DNA of 64,000 bases from Candidatus Hydrogenedentota bacterium (GCA_029556545.1 JAKQEQ010000181.1:80841-144840); one strand, 5' to 3'. Shown: positions 43,902 to 53,571, numbered from the stretch's first letter. Notes: a model not told the origin generated them from the sequence alone. Program-made: numbers and translations.

Positions 43902-45019
43902 GAGGCGACTCTCCGATAGACTTCGAGGGTCCTCCGCGCCGTTTCCCGCCATGAGAACCGTTTCGCCTGTTCGCGGCCGAGCGCCCGCATACGGTCCCGC
44001 AACGCCGCGTCGCCGAGTACTTCGCTTATGGTCGCCGCGATAGATTCCGGCGACTCCGGGTCCGCGTAGCGGGCCGCATCGCCGCCCGCCTCGGGCAAGG
44101 CCGCGCGCCGGGTCGTGATCACGGGGCAGCCGCAAGCCATCGCCTCGATCACCGGCAGCCCGAACCCTTCATGAAACGACGGCAGCACGAAGGCGTCCGC
44201 GGCGGCATAGAACGCGGGCAGCGCGGCGTGGGACGGGACGTAGCCCAGCCACGTGACGCGGTCGGCGATGCCCAGCCGCCCAGCAATTGCGGGAACCGGC
44301 TCCGGTTGCCATCCGGCGCGACCGAGGAGCACGAGGCGATGCGGAAGATCGTTGCGCACGCGGGCAAAGGCTTCGAGGAGTCCTGTAACGTTCTTGCGCG
44401 GTTCGATGGCGCCGACGAAAAGGACGAACGGGCCGGACACGCCGAATTCCTCGCGCACTCGGCGCGCGGCCTCCTCGCGCGGCGGCGCGGCGAACGCCTC
44501 GTCCACCGCGCCATAGGTCACGGTGACTTTCGCTTCGGGAACGCCCAGGAGTTCCACGATGTCCCGCTTGCTCGCTTCCGAGCAGGTCAGAACGGCGTCG
44601 GCTTCGCGGGCGAATCGTGGCACGTGCCGCGCGAAGGGCCCCACAATCTTCGGACTGCACCACTGGGGCGCGCGCAGAAACGCCAAGTCGTAGATCGTGA
44701 GCACGCGCCGCGCGCGCCGCGTCGGCGGAAGGAAATAGTTCGTGGCGTGGAATACATCGACCCCGCCAAGCACGGTGTCCACGCGCGGCAACCCCGCCAC
44801 GTTCCAGAGTTGATACAACACCCGCGTCGGCACGGGCAACCGCCGCACCGGACACGCCGCCACGTCGGCGACCGCGCGGAGGGCGCGCAAGCCGGTCGCC
44901 AGACCCGCTAAACGGTCTTCTCCGAGCATCGGCAACAGTGCGCGCAGGAGATAGGCCGTGAAGTGGCCCACGCCCGTTCGATCGCCCGTAAGCGGCGTCA
45001 AGTCCATGCCCACGCGCAT
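43892..45019 (-). CDS. Group-4 (GT-B) glycosyltransferase
   Basis: A 375-residue GT4 enzyme paralogous to its downstream neighbour. MRVGMDLTPLTGDRTGVGHFTAYLLRAL, VFHATNYFLPP, VLTIYDLAFLRAPQW, AVLTCSEASKRDIVE, PFVLFVGAIEPRKNVTGLLEAFA and VTWLGYVPSHAALPAFYAAADAFVLPSFHEGFGLPVIEAMACGCPVITT give the full donor and acceptor domains. It lacks the insert present in the neighbour, which helps define that insert. The two overlap by 10 nt and were probably formed by duplication. AGGGAACC precedes ATG 45019. The likely role is exopolysaccharide or O-antigen assembly. Confidence 0.9.
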   Translation of the reverse strand: MRVGMDLTPLTGDRTGVGHFTAYLLRALLPMLGEDRLAGLATGLRALRAVADVAACPVRRLPVPTRVLYQLWNVAGLPRVDTVLGGVDVFHATNYFLPPTRRARRVLTIYDLAFLRAPQWCSPKIVGPFARHVPRFAREADAVLTCSEASKRDIVELLGVPEAKVTVTYGAVDEAFAAPPREEAARRVREEFGVSGPFVLFVGAIEPRKNVTGLLEAFARVRNDLPHRLVLLGRAGWQPEPVPAIAGRLGIADRVTWLGYVPSHAALPAFYAAADAFVLPSFHEGFGLPVIEAMACGCPVITTRRAALPEAGGDAARYADPESPESIAATISEVLGDAALRDRMRALGREQAKRFSWRETARRTLEVYRRVASCA

Positions 45020-45230
45020 TCTGGTTCCCTAAGGCGGTCCGGCTCAATGAGCTTCAGTGATGCTTCCGACACAATCGATTATGACACGCGTCCAGCACGG
45101 GATGCGAGTCGGCGCATTCTATCCGCGGACCGGCGGGTGGGGCCTGGCCGGAGTATGTCTATGATTATAACTCTTTATATCATAGCGACTTACGTTCCTA
45201 TTTGGAAGTGAAGGCATTGTGGTGACGTTC

Positions 45231-45259
45231 TTGACACGGGCATGATCTTATGTTACACT
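45231..45259 (+). promoter_or_regulatory. Sigma70-type promoter of the hrcA operon
   Basis: TTGACA (45231-45236) and TACACT (45254-45259) with 17-nt spacing. The expected transcription start falls just before or at the beginning of the CIRCE operator. Confidence 0.8.
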
Positions 45260-45267
45260 GCGGTCTG

Positions 45268-45294
45268 TTAGCACTCTTTGTCAATGAGTGCTAA
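45268..45294 (+). promoter_or_regulatory. CIRCE operator (HrcA binding site)
   Basis: A perfect consensus inverted repeat TTAGCACTC-N9-GAGTGCTAA, 8 nt downstream of the -10 box and 15 nt upstream of the hrcA start. HrcA bound here would block transcription of hrcA-grpE-dnaK-dnaJ at normal temperature. Confidence 0.97.
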
Positions 45295-45309
45295 GACGCG
45301 GAGACGGCT

Positions 45310-46365
45310 ATGGCCCCGACGCCCCGAGAATTGACGCAACGCGAGGCGCTGATCCTCCATGCCGTGGTGCAGACGTACGTATCCACGGCGGAGCCGGTCG
45401 GATCGCGGACCATCGTCAAGCGGTTCGACATGGACATCAGCCCGGCGACGGTGCGCAACGTCATGGCGGACCTGGAGGAACGGGCCTACCTACAGCAGTT
45501 GCACACGAGTTCGGGCCGCGTGCCGACGGACAAGGGGTATCGGTATTACGTGGACCATTTGATGGAGGTGCAGGCGCTGACGCAGTCCGAGCGCGACCAC
45601 ATCGAGCAGGACCTGTCGCGGCGTCTGGACGACGCGGACGCGGTGCTGCGGCAGACAAGCCACTTGCTGGCGCTGGTCTCGCACCAGACGGGGGTGGCCG
45701 AGGGGCCGAACGAACATGACGCACGAGTACGCCGGCTCGAATTGCTGCCGGTATCCTCGACGCACGTCGCGTTGCTGATTGTGGATAATTTTTCGCGGGT
45801 GCACACGCTGACGGTGGACATGGGCGAGTCGCTTTCAGACGGCGACATGCTCGGGCTGGTGCGATTCCTGAACGAACAGTTGAGGGACATCTCACTTGCC
45901 GCGCTGGCGGCCATGTTGCGGCAACGGATGCGCGAGTACCTCGAAGAACAGCGCCGTATGGCGGAGCGGGCGCTGCGCCTCTTGCAGCTGCTCCCGGCGC
46001 AGCCGCACGGCCAGTTGTTTCTCGAGGGCGCGACGCAGTTGTTCGAGCAACCGGAGTTTCGCGACGTGGTGCGTGCGCGGGAAGTGCTCGACCTCTTCGA
46101 GGAGCGGCACCGGCTGGCCGAACTGTTGCGGGCGCGCGTCAACGAGGAGAGCGGCCCGGGCGCGTGCGTGCTCATCGGCGCGGAAAGCCGGGAGCAGGGC
46201 ATGGACGAAATCAGCGTGGTGGCGTCGCCGTACCGGATCGGCGATGAAACCGTTGGAATGATAGGCGTACTCGGGCCGCGGCGGATGCCGTATCCGCGGC
46301 TTACGGCGCTGGTGGACTACACGGCGGAGATGGTGGGCAAACTGCTTACGCGGCTCAGTCGCTGA
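45310..46365 (+). CDS. hrcA: Heat-inducible transcription repressor HrcA
   Basis: A 351-residue repressor of full length. The N-terminal winged helix has LTQREALILHAVVQTYVSTAEPVGSRTIVKRFDMDISPATVRNVMADLEERAYLQQLHTSSGRVPTDKGYRYYVD, the HrcA signature. The C-terminal dimerisation part includes ALLIVDNFSRVHTLTVDMGE and EISVVASPYRIGDETVGMIGVLGPRRMPYPRLTALVDYTAEMV. It binds the CIRCE site just upstream and thus represses its own operon; refolding by chaperones normally restores activity. It is the first gene of the operon. Confidence 0.97.
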   Translation: MAPTPRELTQREALILHAVVQTYVSTAEPVGSRTIVKRFDMDISPATVRNVMADLEERAYLQQLHTSSGRVPTDKGYRYYVDHLMEVQALTQSERDHIEQDLSRRLDDADAVLRQTSHLLALVSHQTGVAEGPNEHDARVRRLELLPVSSTHVALLIVDNFSRVHTLTVDMGESLSDGDMLGLVRFLNEQLRDISLAALAAMLRQRMREYLEEQRRMAERALRLLQLLPAQPHGQLFLEGATQLFEQPEFRDVVRAREVLDLFEERHRLAELLRARVNEESGPGACVLIGAESREQGMDEISVVASPYRIGDETVGMIGVLGPRRMPYPRLTALVDYTAEMVGKLLTRLSR

Positions 46366-46374
46366 ACAGGACGT

Positions 46375-46397
46375 GGCATGGGCGTCCCGCCCGCGTG
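46375..46397. repeat. Family A-like palindrome between hrcA and grpE
   Basis: GGCATGGGCGTCCCGCCCGCGTG, a variant of the family A element, starts 9 nt after the hrcA stop codon in the spacer before grpE. Confidence 0.8.
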
Positions 46398-46429
46398 AGA
46401 GACATGGTCATGGTGCGCGATTGGAAGTC

Positions 46430-47086
46430 ATGACAACGAAGAAGACAGAAAAGACGGAACTCGAGAGGAAGTTGGAGGCGGAACTCGCGGCGCGCGAGCA
46501 GCAGCGGCGGGAGGAGCCCTCACCCGAACCCTCACCCGAGCCCTCTCCCTCGGGGAGAGGGAGTGAGGCGCCGTCCGTCGAGGAATTGCTCGATACGGCG
46601 GTCGCGGAACGGGATACCTGGAAGGACCAATGTCTCCGTGCGCGCGCCGACCTTGACAACTATCGCAAGCGCACGGCGCGCGAGATGGAGCGGGTGCGCA
46701 AGACGGCGTCGGAAGACCTGGTCCGCGATCTGTTGCCGGTGATCGACAACCTCGAGCGCGCGCTGGCGCATGCGCCGGACGCGACGGACGGTTTCGTGCA
46801 GGGCGTACAGATGGTACACAAGCAACTGTGCGAGGCGCTGGCGTCGCGAGGCGTGGAGCCGATTCCGTCCCACGGTGAAGCCTTCGATCCGCATGTGCAC
46901 GAGGCGCTGGCGCAACAGCCGTCGGACGAGTTTCCAGCGGACACGGTGATGGAGGAATGGCAGCGCGGCTATCGCATGGGCGAATTGCTGCTGCGCCCGT
47001 CGCGCGTGGTGGTCAGCAGCGGGCCGGCGCGGGACGCGGCGGATGCGACGGCCGAAGCCACGGAAGAACAGCAGAGTGAAACCTAA
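46430..47086 (+). CDS. grpE: Nucleotide exchange factor GrpE
   Basis: A 218-residue cochaperone that releases ADP from DnaK. The helical stalk (VAERDTWKDQCLRARADLDNYRKRTAREMERVRKTASEDLVRDLLPVIDNLERAL) and the beta-wing end (PIPSHGEAFDPHVHEALAQQPSDEFPADTVMEEWQRGYRMGELLLRPSRVVVS) are intact. In the disordered N-terminal part, PSPEPSPEPSPSGRGS is encoded by a family C palindrome. The start is uncertain: ATG 46430 is used because earlier in-frame codons fall in the repeat. It lies between hrcA and dnaK in the CIRCE operon. Confidence 0.95.
   Translation: MTTKKTEKTELERKLEAELAAREQQRREEPSPEPSPEPSPSGRGSEAPSVEELLDTAVAERDTWKDQCLRARADLDNYRKRTAREMERVRKTASEDLVRDLLPVIDNLERALAHAPDATDGFVQGVQMVHKQLCEALASRGVEPIPSHGEAFDPHVHEALAQQPSDEFPADTVMEEWQRGYRMGELLLRPSRVVVSSGPARDAADATAEATEEQQSET
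46517..46567. repeat. Family C palindrome within grpE
   Basis: CCCTCACCCGAA and CCCTCACCCGAG precede the palindrome CCCTCTCCCTCGGGGAGAGG. It is the reverse-oriented relative of the copy in the methyltransferase gene (42436) with one extra CCCTCACCCGA unit. Confidence 0.88.
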
Positions 47087-47131
47087 CGTCCCCGGCGGGA
47101 CGCGGCATAGACGAAGGAGGTCAGAGACGTC

Positions 47132-49096
47132 ATGGGCAAGGTAATCGGCATCGACTTGGGCACCACGAACTCGTGCGTCGCCGTGATGGAAAGCGGCGAG
47201 CCGGTCGTCATCGCGAACGCGGAAGGTTCGCGCACGACGCCGTCCATGGTGGCGTTCACGCGGGACGGGGAGCGGCTCGTCGGCGCAGCGGCGAAACGGC
47301 AGGCGGTCACGAACCCGCAGAACACGGTTTTCTCGATCAAGCGGTTCATGGGCCGCCGTCACTCGGAGGTGGCCGAAGAAGAGAAGATGGTGCCGTACAA
47401 GGTCACGTCCACGCCGTCGGGCGACTGCCAGGTCGAGGTATCGGGCAAGACGTATCGCCCGCCGGAAATTTCGGCGATGATCCTCCAGAAGATGCGGGAG
47501 ACCGCGGAGAGCTACCTCGGGAGCAAGGTCGAGAAGGCGGTTGTCACCGTGCCCGCGTATTTCAACGATGCGCAGCGGCAGGCCACGAAGGACGCGGGCC
47601 GCATCGCGGGCCTCGACGTGTTGCGCATCATCAACGAGCCCACGGCCGCGGCGCTGGCGTATGGTCTGGACCGCAAGAAGGATGAAAAGGTGGCGGTTTA
47701 CGACCTTGGCGGCGGGACGTTCGACATCTCGATCCTCGCCATCGGCGACGACAGCTTCGAGGTGCTCTCGACGAACGGCGATACGCACCTTGGCGGCGAC
47801 AACTTCGATCAGCGGATCATCGACTGGCTCGCGGAGGAGTTCCTGCGCGACAGCGGCATCGATCTGCGCAAGGACCCGATGGCGTTGCAGCGGCTCAAAG
47901 AGGCCGGCGAAAAGGCGAAGTGCGAACTCTCGACGACGCTTTCGACGGACGTGAACCTGCCGTTTGTCACGGCGGACGCCTCGGGGCCGAAACACCTGAA
48001 TTACACGTTGACGCGCGCGAAGCTCGAACAGTTGTGCGACGATCTGCTCCAGCGCACAAAGAATCCGTGTTACCGCGCCATCGAGGACGCGAATGTGCGG
48101 CCTTCGGATATCGACGAGGTAATCCTCGTCGGCGGCATGACGCGCATGCCGGCCGTGGGCGCGATCGTGAAGGAAATCTTCGGCAAGGAACCGCACCGGG
48201 GTGTAAATCCCGACGAGGTGGTCGCGGTCGGCGCGGCGATCCAGGCGGGGGTGCTCGCGGGGGAGGTCAAGGATCTGCTCCTGCTCGACGTGACGCCGCT
48301 GTCGCTCGGCATCGAGACGCTCGGCGGCGTGTGCACGCGCCTGATCGAGCGCAACACGACCATCCCGGTGACCAAGCGCCAGGTCTTCTCGACGGCGGCG
48401 GACAGCCAAACCGCGGTGACCATTCACGTGCTACAGGGCGAACGGGAGATGGCGTCGAATAACCGGACGCTGGGCAGGTTCAACTTGGAGGGCATCCCCC
48501 CCGCGCCGCGCGGCATCCCGCAAATCGAGGTGTCTTTCGACATCGACGCGGACGGCATCCTGCACGTGTCCGCCAAGGACCTCGGCACGGGCAAGGAGCA
48601 GAGAATCCGTATCGAGTCCTCGAGCGGCTTGAACGAGAGCGAAATCCAGAACATGGTGAAGGACGCGGAGCAGCACCAGGAAGAGGACAAGCGGAAGAAG
48701 CGGGAAGTCGAGGTGCGTAATAACGCGGACGCCCTGCTCTACGCCTCGGAGAAGAGCTTGCGCGAGCACGGCGACAAGGTCGGCGAGGAGGAGAAGTCGC
48801 GCGTAAACGCGGCCATCGAGAAACTGCGCAAGACCCTCGAGGGCGGCGACGCCGACGCCATCGAAGCGGACATGAACGCGCTGACCCAGGCGTCGCATAA
48901 GCTCGCCGAGGCGATTTACGCCGACGCGGCGGCGCGGCAACAGGCGGCGGGCGCGGGCGCGGAGACGGGACACGCCGCAGGGCCGGAATTCGTCGACCCG
49001 AGCGGCGGCGACGGCGGAAGAAAGGCGTCGGGGAACGACGCGGTTGACGCGGATTTCACGGTCGTGGACGACGACGATAAGAACAAGAAGGGCTGA
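47132..49096 (+). CDS. dnaK: Hsp70 chaperone DnaK, heat-shock operon copy
   Basis: A full-length 654-residue Dna[112 protein letters not shown] and the C-terminal [12 protein letters not shown] are all present. The RBS GGAGG lies 10 nt upstream of ATG 47132. As the third gene of the CIRCE operon it should be heat-induced and work with the adjacent GrpE and DnaJ. A second dnaK without cochaperones lies at 17348. Confidence 0.98.
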   Translation: MGKVIGIDLGTTNSCVAVMESGEPVVIANAEGSRTTPSMVAFTRDGERLVGAAAKRQAVTNPQNTVFSIKRFMGRRHSEVAEEEKMVPYKVTSTPSGDCQVEVSGKTYRPPEISAMILQKMRETAESYLGSKVEKAVVTVPAYFNDAQRQATKDAGRIAGLDVLRIINEPTAAALAYGLDRKKDEKVAVYDLGGGTFDISILAIGDDSFEVLSTNGDTHLGGDNFDQRIIDWLAEEFLRDSGIDLRKDPMALQRLKEAGEKAKCELSTTLSTDVNLPFVTADASGPKHLNYTLTRAKLEQLCDDLLQRTKNPCYRAIEDANVRPSDIDEVILVGGMTRMPAVGAIVKEIFGKEPHRGVNPDEVVAVGAAIQAGVLAGEVKDLLLLDVTPLSLGIETLGGVCTRLIERNTTIPVTKRQVFSTAADSQTAVTIHVLQGEREMASNNRTLGRFNLEGIPPAPRGIPQIEVSFDIDADGILHVSAKDLGTGKEQRIRIESSSGLNESEIQNMVKDAEQHQEEDKRKKREVEVRNNADALLYASEKSLREHGDKVGEEEKSRVNAAIEKLRKTLEGGDADAIEADMNALTQASHKLAEAIYADAAARQQAAGAGAETGHAAGPEFVDPSGGDGGRKASGNDAVDADFTVVDDDDKNKKG

Positions 49097-49142
49097 TTAG
49101 ACGAACACGTCCGATTCAGGTTGAGAATGGATTTTCTTGACT

Positions 49143-50255
49143 ATGCCGCAACGCGATCCATATGAGGTGCTTGGCGTCTCGCGGGAAGCCTCGCAGGAGG
49201 AAATCCGGAAGGCGTACCTCAAGCTCGCGCACAAGTACCATCCGGACAAGACCGGCGGGGACAAGCAGGCCGAGGAAAAGCTCAAGGAGATAAACGCGGC
49301 CTACGACATCCTGAAGAACCCGGAGAAGCGCGCAAAGTACGACCGTTTCGGCACGGCGGACGGCCAGCCGTTCACCGGCGGCTTCGAGGGCTTCGGCGGT
49401 TTCGGCGGGGGCGAATCGCCTTTCGACGACTTCTTCGACATGCTGTTCGGAAAGGGCGGCCGGCGCGGCGGCGCACCCCGGCCCCAGCAGGGCAACGACC
49501 TCGAACTGCGCCTGAACGTCTCGCTGAAGGAGGCGGCCGCGGGCGTCAAGAAGACGGTCCGCTTTTCGCGCATGGAGAATTGCGACGAATGCCGGGGCAC
49601 GGGCGCGGCCGCCGGGTCGCGCCCCGAGGCGTGTTCGCAGTGCCAGGGGACCGGTCAGGTCCGCGTGGCCCACGGGTTCTTCAGCGTCTCGCGCACGTGC
49701 CCGCGCTGCGGCGGGGCGGGCAGCGTCATCGGGAAACCGTGCCGGCGCTGCAGCGGCAAGGCGCGCGTCAAGGTCAGCCGCGAGATCAGCGTGGACGTGC
49801 CGGCGGGCGTGGACACCGGGTCGCGCCTGCGCATCCAGGGCGAAGGCGAACCGGGTTTGAACGGCGGCCCGCGCGGCGACTTGTACATCTACATGGAGGT
49901 CGCGCCGCACCCGGTGTTTCGCCGCGAAGGCGCGAACATCTACTGCGAAGCGCCCATCACGATTACCCAGGCGGCGCTCGGGGCCGCCATCCGGGTGCCG
50001 ACGCTGGAGGGCGAGGCGGAGTTGCGCATCCCGGCCGGCACGCAGTCCGGAACCAACCTGCGCCTGCGGGGACACGGCCTGCCGGACCTGCGCGGCTACC
50101 AGCACGGCGACCAGATCGTGCGCGTGGTCATCGAGACGCCCAGCAAGATCAGCCGCCGCCAGCGTGAGTTGCTCGAGGAACTCGAGGCCCTCTCGAACCC
50201 CAAGAACTACCCGCAACAGGCGGCATTCAACGAGAAGACCCGGCAGTATTCGTGA
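49143..50255 (+). CDS. dnaJ: Hsp40 cochaperone DnaJ
   Basis: A 370-residue type I DnaJ. The J-domain (DPYEVLGVSREASQEEIRKAYLKLAHKYHPDKTGGDK) contains HPD. A Gly/Phe-rich segment (GGFEGFGGFGGGESPFDDFF) follows. The zinc-finger domain has four repeats: CDECRGTG, CSQCQGTG, CPRCGGAG and CRRCSGKA; the last deviates from CxxCxGxG. The C-terminal substrate-binding domains end in KTRQYS. It stimulates DnaK ATPase and delivers substrates. ATG 49143 has no strong RBS, and the frame also holds a TTG at 49137. A family A palindrome begins 3 nt after its stop codon. Confidence 0.96.
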   Translation: MPQRDPYEVLGVSREASQEEIRKAYLKLAHKYHPDKTGGDKQAEEKLKEINAAYDILKNPEKRAKYDRFGTADGQPFTGGFEGFGGFGGGESPFDDFFDMLFGKGGRRGGAPRPQQGNDLELRLNVSLKEAAAGVKKTVRFSRMENCDECRGTGAAAGSRPEACSQCQGTGQVRVAHGFFSVSRTCPRCGGAGSVIGKPCRRCSGKARVKVSREISVDVPAGVDTGSRLRIQGEGEPGLNGGPRGDLYIYMEVAPHPVFRREGANIYCEAPITITQAALGAAIRVPTLEGEAELRIPAGTQSGTNLRLRGHGLPDLRGYQHGDQIVRVVIETPSKISRRQRELLEELEALSNPKNYPQQAAFNEKTRQYS

Positions 50256-50256
50256 A

Positions 50257-51525
50257 TCACGGGCGGGACGCCCGTGCCACCCACCGCAACGTGTCCAGGA
50301 TGATGGCGGCGGCCTCGGGGATCGGGTCGCTCAGGCGCGGCAGGAATAGGGTGCGGCGCTGCGCCAGTTCCGCGTTCGGGAAGTCGCCCTGCCGGTACCC
50401 GCGATAACCCTCGCTCGCGCACACGGGCCCGCGGTTGCGCGTGAAGATATCGAATCCCTTCGCGAACAGGGGCAGGTCATGCAGGTTCGGATAAGGCGAC
50501 AGGGTTGCTTGCAGGCCGCGCGCGTTCAGCGCCGCGACATACGCCTCCGTGGGCACGCCCATCACGCCCGGCTCATGGATGACCGGGAAACCGTAGAAGC
50601 CGCCGCGCTCGACGCCCTCATACACTTTCACAGGCCGCAGGCCGGGGATTGGTGAAAGCCCGGCTTCGACCGATTCGATGAATTCGCGGCGGCGGTGGTT
50701 CAGTTCCGGGAGCTTGTCGAGTTGCGCGGCGGCGATGCCGATGCCGAGCGGATGGGCGCGGAACTTCATGCCTAACCCGAGTGGCTGATGTTCCGCGTAG
50801 CGCGTGCTGACGAGGTCGATCCCGGCGATACGGTTCACCTGCCCGACGAGACAGGCCCGCTCGAACAGGTCCGTATCGTCCGTGGTGAGGACGCCCCCCT
50901 CCCCCGCGCTCACGGCCTTCGATCCTTGCAGGCTCCAGCACCCGGCCTTGCCCATGCCGCCGCACATCCGGCCTCGGTACCGCGCGCCGTGCGCGTGGGA
51001 GCAGTCCTCGATGACGGGAATGCCGGTCTCCTCGCCGATGCGAAGGAGGGCGTCCATGTCGCACACGTTGCCCCACAGATGCACCGCGCAAATACAGCGG
51101 GTACGGTCGGTAATCTTGGCGCGCGCGTCCTTGGGGTCGATCATCAAGCTATCCGGGTCCACGTCGCAGAAGACGGGCCGCGCCCCGAGCAGCAGCGCGG
51201 GCGCGATGGTGCATATCCACGTATTGACGGGGCAGATCACCTCGTCGCCGGGCCCGACGCCGAGCCCGAAATAGGCGGAGTACAATGCGGACGTGCCGTT
51301 CATCACCGTCAGCGCATAGCGCGATCCTATCCAGTCGCGCCAGCGATCCTCGAACGCGCGCACCACGGGCGTCCCCCCCGAAAGCTCGTTGCGCGCGGTC
51401 ATCTCCGCGACGATGGCGACTTCTTCGTCCGTAATCTGACGCCAGCGGTCCAACTCGGGCAAGGCCGCGCCCGCGGTCTGCACAAACGCGCGCGGCTTGA
51501 AGGGATCATACTTGTCGTGCGGCAT
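50257..51525 (-). CDS. DegT/DnrJ/EryC1/StrS family PLP aminotransferase
   Basis: A 422-residue sugar-aminotransferase-type enzyme. GTPVVRAFEDRWRDWIGSRYALTVMNGTSALYSAYFGLGVGPGDEVICPVNTWICTIAPALLLGARPVFCDVD is the fold-type I N-terminus. EDCSHAHGARYRGRMCGGMGKAGCWSLQGSKAVSAGEGG gives the PLP Lys203. Such enzymes aminate keto-sugars for surface glycans or antibiotics; some relatives act as dehydratases. The C-terminal WVARASRP is supplied by a family A palindrome. It lies last in a long minus-strand run after thiL and nnrD. Confidence 0.88.
   Translation of the reverse strand: MPHDKYDPFKPRAFVQTAGAALPELDRWRQITDEEVAIVAEMTARNELSGGTPVVRAFEDRWRDWIGSRYALTVMNGTSALYSAYFGLGVGPGDEVICPVNTWICTIAPALLLGARPVFCDVDPDSLMIDPKDARAKITDRTRCICAVHLWGNVCDMDALLRIGEETGIPVIEDCSHAHGARYRGRMCGGMGKAGCWSLQGSKAVSAGEGGVLTTDDTDLFERACLVGQVNRIAGIDLVSTRYAEHQPLGLGMKFRAHPLGIGIAAAQLDKLPELNHRRREFIESVEAGLSPIPGLRPVKVYEGVERGGFYGFPVIHEPGVMGVPTEAYVAALNARGLQATLSPYPNLHDLPLFAKGFDIFTRNRGPVCASEGYRGYRQGDFPNAELAQRRTLFLPRLSDPIPEAAAIILDTLRWVARASRP
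50258..50276. repeat. Family A palindrome between convergent dnaJ and DegT genes
   Basis: CACGGGCGGGACGCCCGTG lies 3 nt after the dnaJ stop codon and encodes, on the minus strand, the last residues (ARASRP) of the DegT aminotransferase. Confidence 0.92.
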
Positions 51526-51558
51526 GATGCGATTCCCTCTTCCGGCAATCTGCGGCGC

Positions 51559-52536
51559 TCAGCGACGAAAATGTTGAAAACCGAGACGGGTCAGGGTCAC
51601 GCCGGCGACCCGGATCCCTTTGGGCGCGTCCGTGAACTGTCCCACGACGGTGATGGGCACGTCAAACGCGGACCGAAACGCCGCGATCACCTGGTGATGC
51701 GCCGCGCCGTCAATGGCCACGGCCAACTCGTAGTCCTCGCCGCCCGCTATCGCGAGATCGCGCGGCGATATGCCCAACGCGTCGCGATGCGCTTCGAGCG
51801 CGGGCGCGATGGGCAGCGCGTTCGGGTCGATATCGAGTCCCAGGTCACCCGCCGCCGCGACATGGCCCGCGTCCTGCGCCAGCCCGTCGCTCACGTCGAT
51901 TATGGCATGCACCTCGTCACGACGGGCCAGCCAGCGCCCCTCCTCGAGTCGGGGCATCGGGCGGAGATGCGCCGCCACCAGGGGCGGGGCGGCCACGTGC
52001 GCCCCGAGCGCAAGCAACCCGGCCGCGGAACAGCCGGGATACCCCGTGACCGCCAGGACGTCGCCGGGGCGCGCGCCGCGCCGCAGCCGGTAGTTGCCCT
52101 TGACGGCTTCGCCGATCACCACGATGTCCAACACGATGCGCGCCAGGGACTGCGTCGTATCGCCGCCGATGATCGCCGCGCCGCAGGCTTCGACCGCCTG
52201 CCGAATCCCGCCGTACAGCGCCTCGACTGCCTCCGCCTCCGTGTCCACGGGACACGCCAGCGTCACGAGCACGAATCGTGCTTCGCCGCCCATCGCGGCG
52301 ATATCGCTGAGCGCGGCGGCGGCGGCCTTCCAGCCAATGTCCGCGGGAGACGCGGTGCGCCGGGAGAAATGCACCTCCTCGATCGCCGCGTCCGTTGAAA
52401 TCAGCAGGATACGGTCTCCCACGCGCACGACCGCGCAGTCGTCTCCCACGCCCTGCAGGACGTCCTCGGACAGCGGCAGTCCGCGGGTCAGGCGCTCGAT
52501 CAGCCCGAATTCTCCGAGATCGCGCAATGTGGTCAT
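51559..52536 (-). CDS. thiL: Thiamine-monophosphate kinase ThiL
   Basis: A 325-residue PurM-fold kinase that phosphorylates thiamine monophosphate to the active diphosphate, using ATP. Motifs: LGEFGLIERLTRGLP, GVGDDCAVVRVGD (metal/ATP), ISTDAAIEEVHFSRRTASPADIGWKAAAAALSDIAAMGG (characteristic VDxxxxGxHF-type block), IIGGDTTQS, DVSDGLAQDAGH and GGEDYELAVAID. ATG 52536 is chosen over 52602 because GAGGAAG lies just upstream. It is between nnrD and the DegT gene, with short gaps, and is probably co-transcribed. Confidence 0.92.
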   Translation of the reverse strand: MTTLRDLGEFGLIERLTRGLPLSEDVLQGVGDDCAVVRVGDRILLISTDAAIEEVHFSRRTASPADIGWKAAAAALSDIAAMGGEARFVLVTLACPVDTEAEAVEALYGGIRQAVEACGAAIIGGDTTQSLARIVLDIVVIGEAVKGNYRLRRGARPGDVLAVTGYPGCSAAGLLALGAHVAAPPLVAAHLRPMPRLEEGRWLARRDEVHAIIDVSDGLAQDAGHVAAAGDLGLDIDPNALPIAPALEAHRDALGISPRDLAIAGGEDYELAVAIDGAAHHQVIAAFRSAFDVPITVVGQFTDAPKGIRVAGVTLTRLGFQHFRR

Positions 52537-52614
52537 GAATCTTCCTCGATGACACGCAAGGCCGTCACTGGACAATATGGACGCAATGGACGGCATGGAC
52601 ACTTCGCGCAGCCT

Positions 52615-53508
52615 CTAGTCTCTAGACTCCAGCCTCTCGTCTTCCACCGCGCGCCACGCGTCCGGAATCGCCTGGATCACATCGCTCGCGATCATGCCGC
52701 GCGCCGTCCTGCGCGCCGCGGCAATGTCGCCGGCGAGCCCATGTACATACACGCCGAGGCACGCCGCCTCGAACGGGGCCACGCGCTGCGCAAGCAAACC
52801 GCCGATGACGCCCGAGAGCACGTCGCCCGTCCCGCCGGTTCCCAGGCCGGAATTGCCCGTCGGGTTCACATACAGCGCGCCGTCGGGCGCGGCAATCACG
52901 GAACGCCGCCCTTTCAGAACCACGACGCAGTCGTAGCGCTTCGCGAAATGCGCCGCCGCGCCTTCCCGGTCCTCCTGGACCGCCCGCGTCGTCACGCCGG
53001 CGAGCCGGGCCATCTCGCCAGGGTGCGGCGTCACAACGCATGGCGCGCTCTTCGCTTCGAGCACGTGGACCGCCTCGCTAAGCGCGTTCAATCCGTCCGC
53101 GTCCACCAGCAGCGGAACCGGACACCGCTCGACGCACGCATGGACAAAGCGCGTCGTCTCCGGGTGTCGGGAAAGTCCCGGCCCGAGGACCACGGCCTCC
53201 TTCGAGGCCGCAAACGCCATTGCCGGGGGGACCGCCGCCTCCGAGAACGTCTCCGTCTCCGTTGCCGGCAGGGGGAGGCTCATCGTCTCGAGCAGCCCGG
53301 CGGCGACCGCGTCCGCGAGCGGATGCGGCACGCCCAGCGTCACGAGGCCCACGCCGGAGCGATAGGCCGCCATGCACGTCAGCTTCGCCGCGCCCGTAAA
53401 CCCGCGCGACCCGGCGAGGACGAACAAATGCCCGAACGTGCCCTTGTGCCCGTCCTCGAGGCGGGGCGGCAGCCACGCCCGTACAGTCGCCGCATCGAGT
53501 TCCGCCAT
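52615..53508 (-). CDS. nnrD: ADP-dependent NAD(P)H-hydrate dehydratase (C-terminal YjeF type)
   Basis: A 297-residue ribokinase-fold repair enzyme that dehydrates NADHX/NADPHX back to NAD(P)H using ADP or ATP. HKGTFGHLFVLAGSRGFTGAAKLTCMAAYRSGVGLVTLGVP is the family N-terminus, with VVLGPGLSR, LVDADGLNAL, CVVTPHPGEMARL and NPTGNSGLGTGGTGDVLSGVIGGLLAQ. The N-terminal epimerase domain of bifunctional YjeF is absent here, so the epimerase must be elsewhere or lacking. It lies 63 nt downstream of the response-regulator gene and 78 nt before thiL. Confidence 0.92.
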   Translation of the reverse strand: MAELDAATVRAWLPPRLEDGHKGTFGHLFVLAGSRGFTGAAKLTCMAAYRSGVGLVTLGVPHPLADAVAAGLLETMSLPLPATETETFSEAAVPPAMAFAASKEAVVLGPGLSRHPETTRFVHACVERCPVPLLVDADGLNALSEAVHVLEAKSAPCVVTPHPGEMARLAGVTTRAVQEDREGAAAHFAKRYDCVVVLKGRRSVIAAPDGALYVNPTGNSGLGTGGTGDVLSGVIGGLLAQRVAPFEAACLGVYVHGLAGDIAAARRTARGMIASDVIQAIPDAWRAVEDERLESRD

Positions 53509-53571
53509 AGGGAGACACCTCCGCGCCGCATCGTATTCCGCCGCGCAACGCCGTTCAAGCAGCGCACGCTC

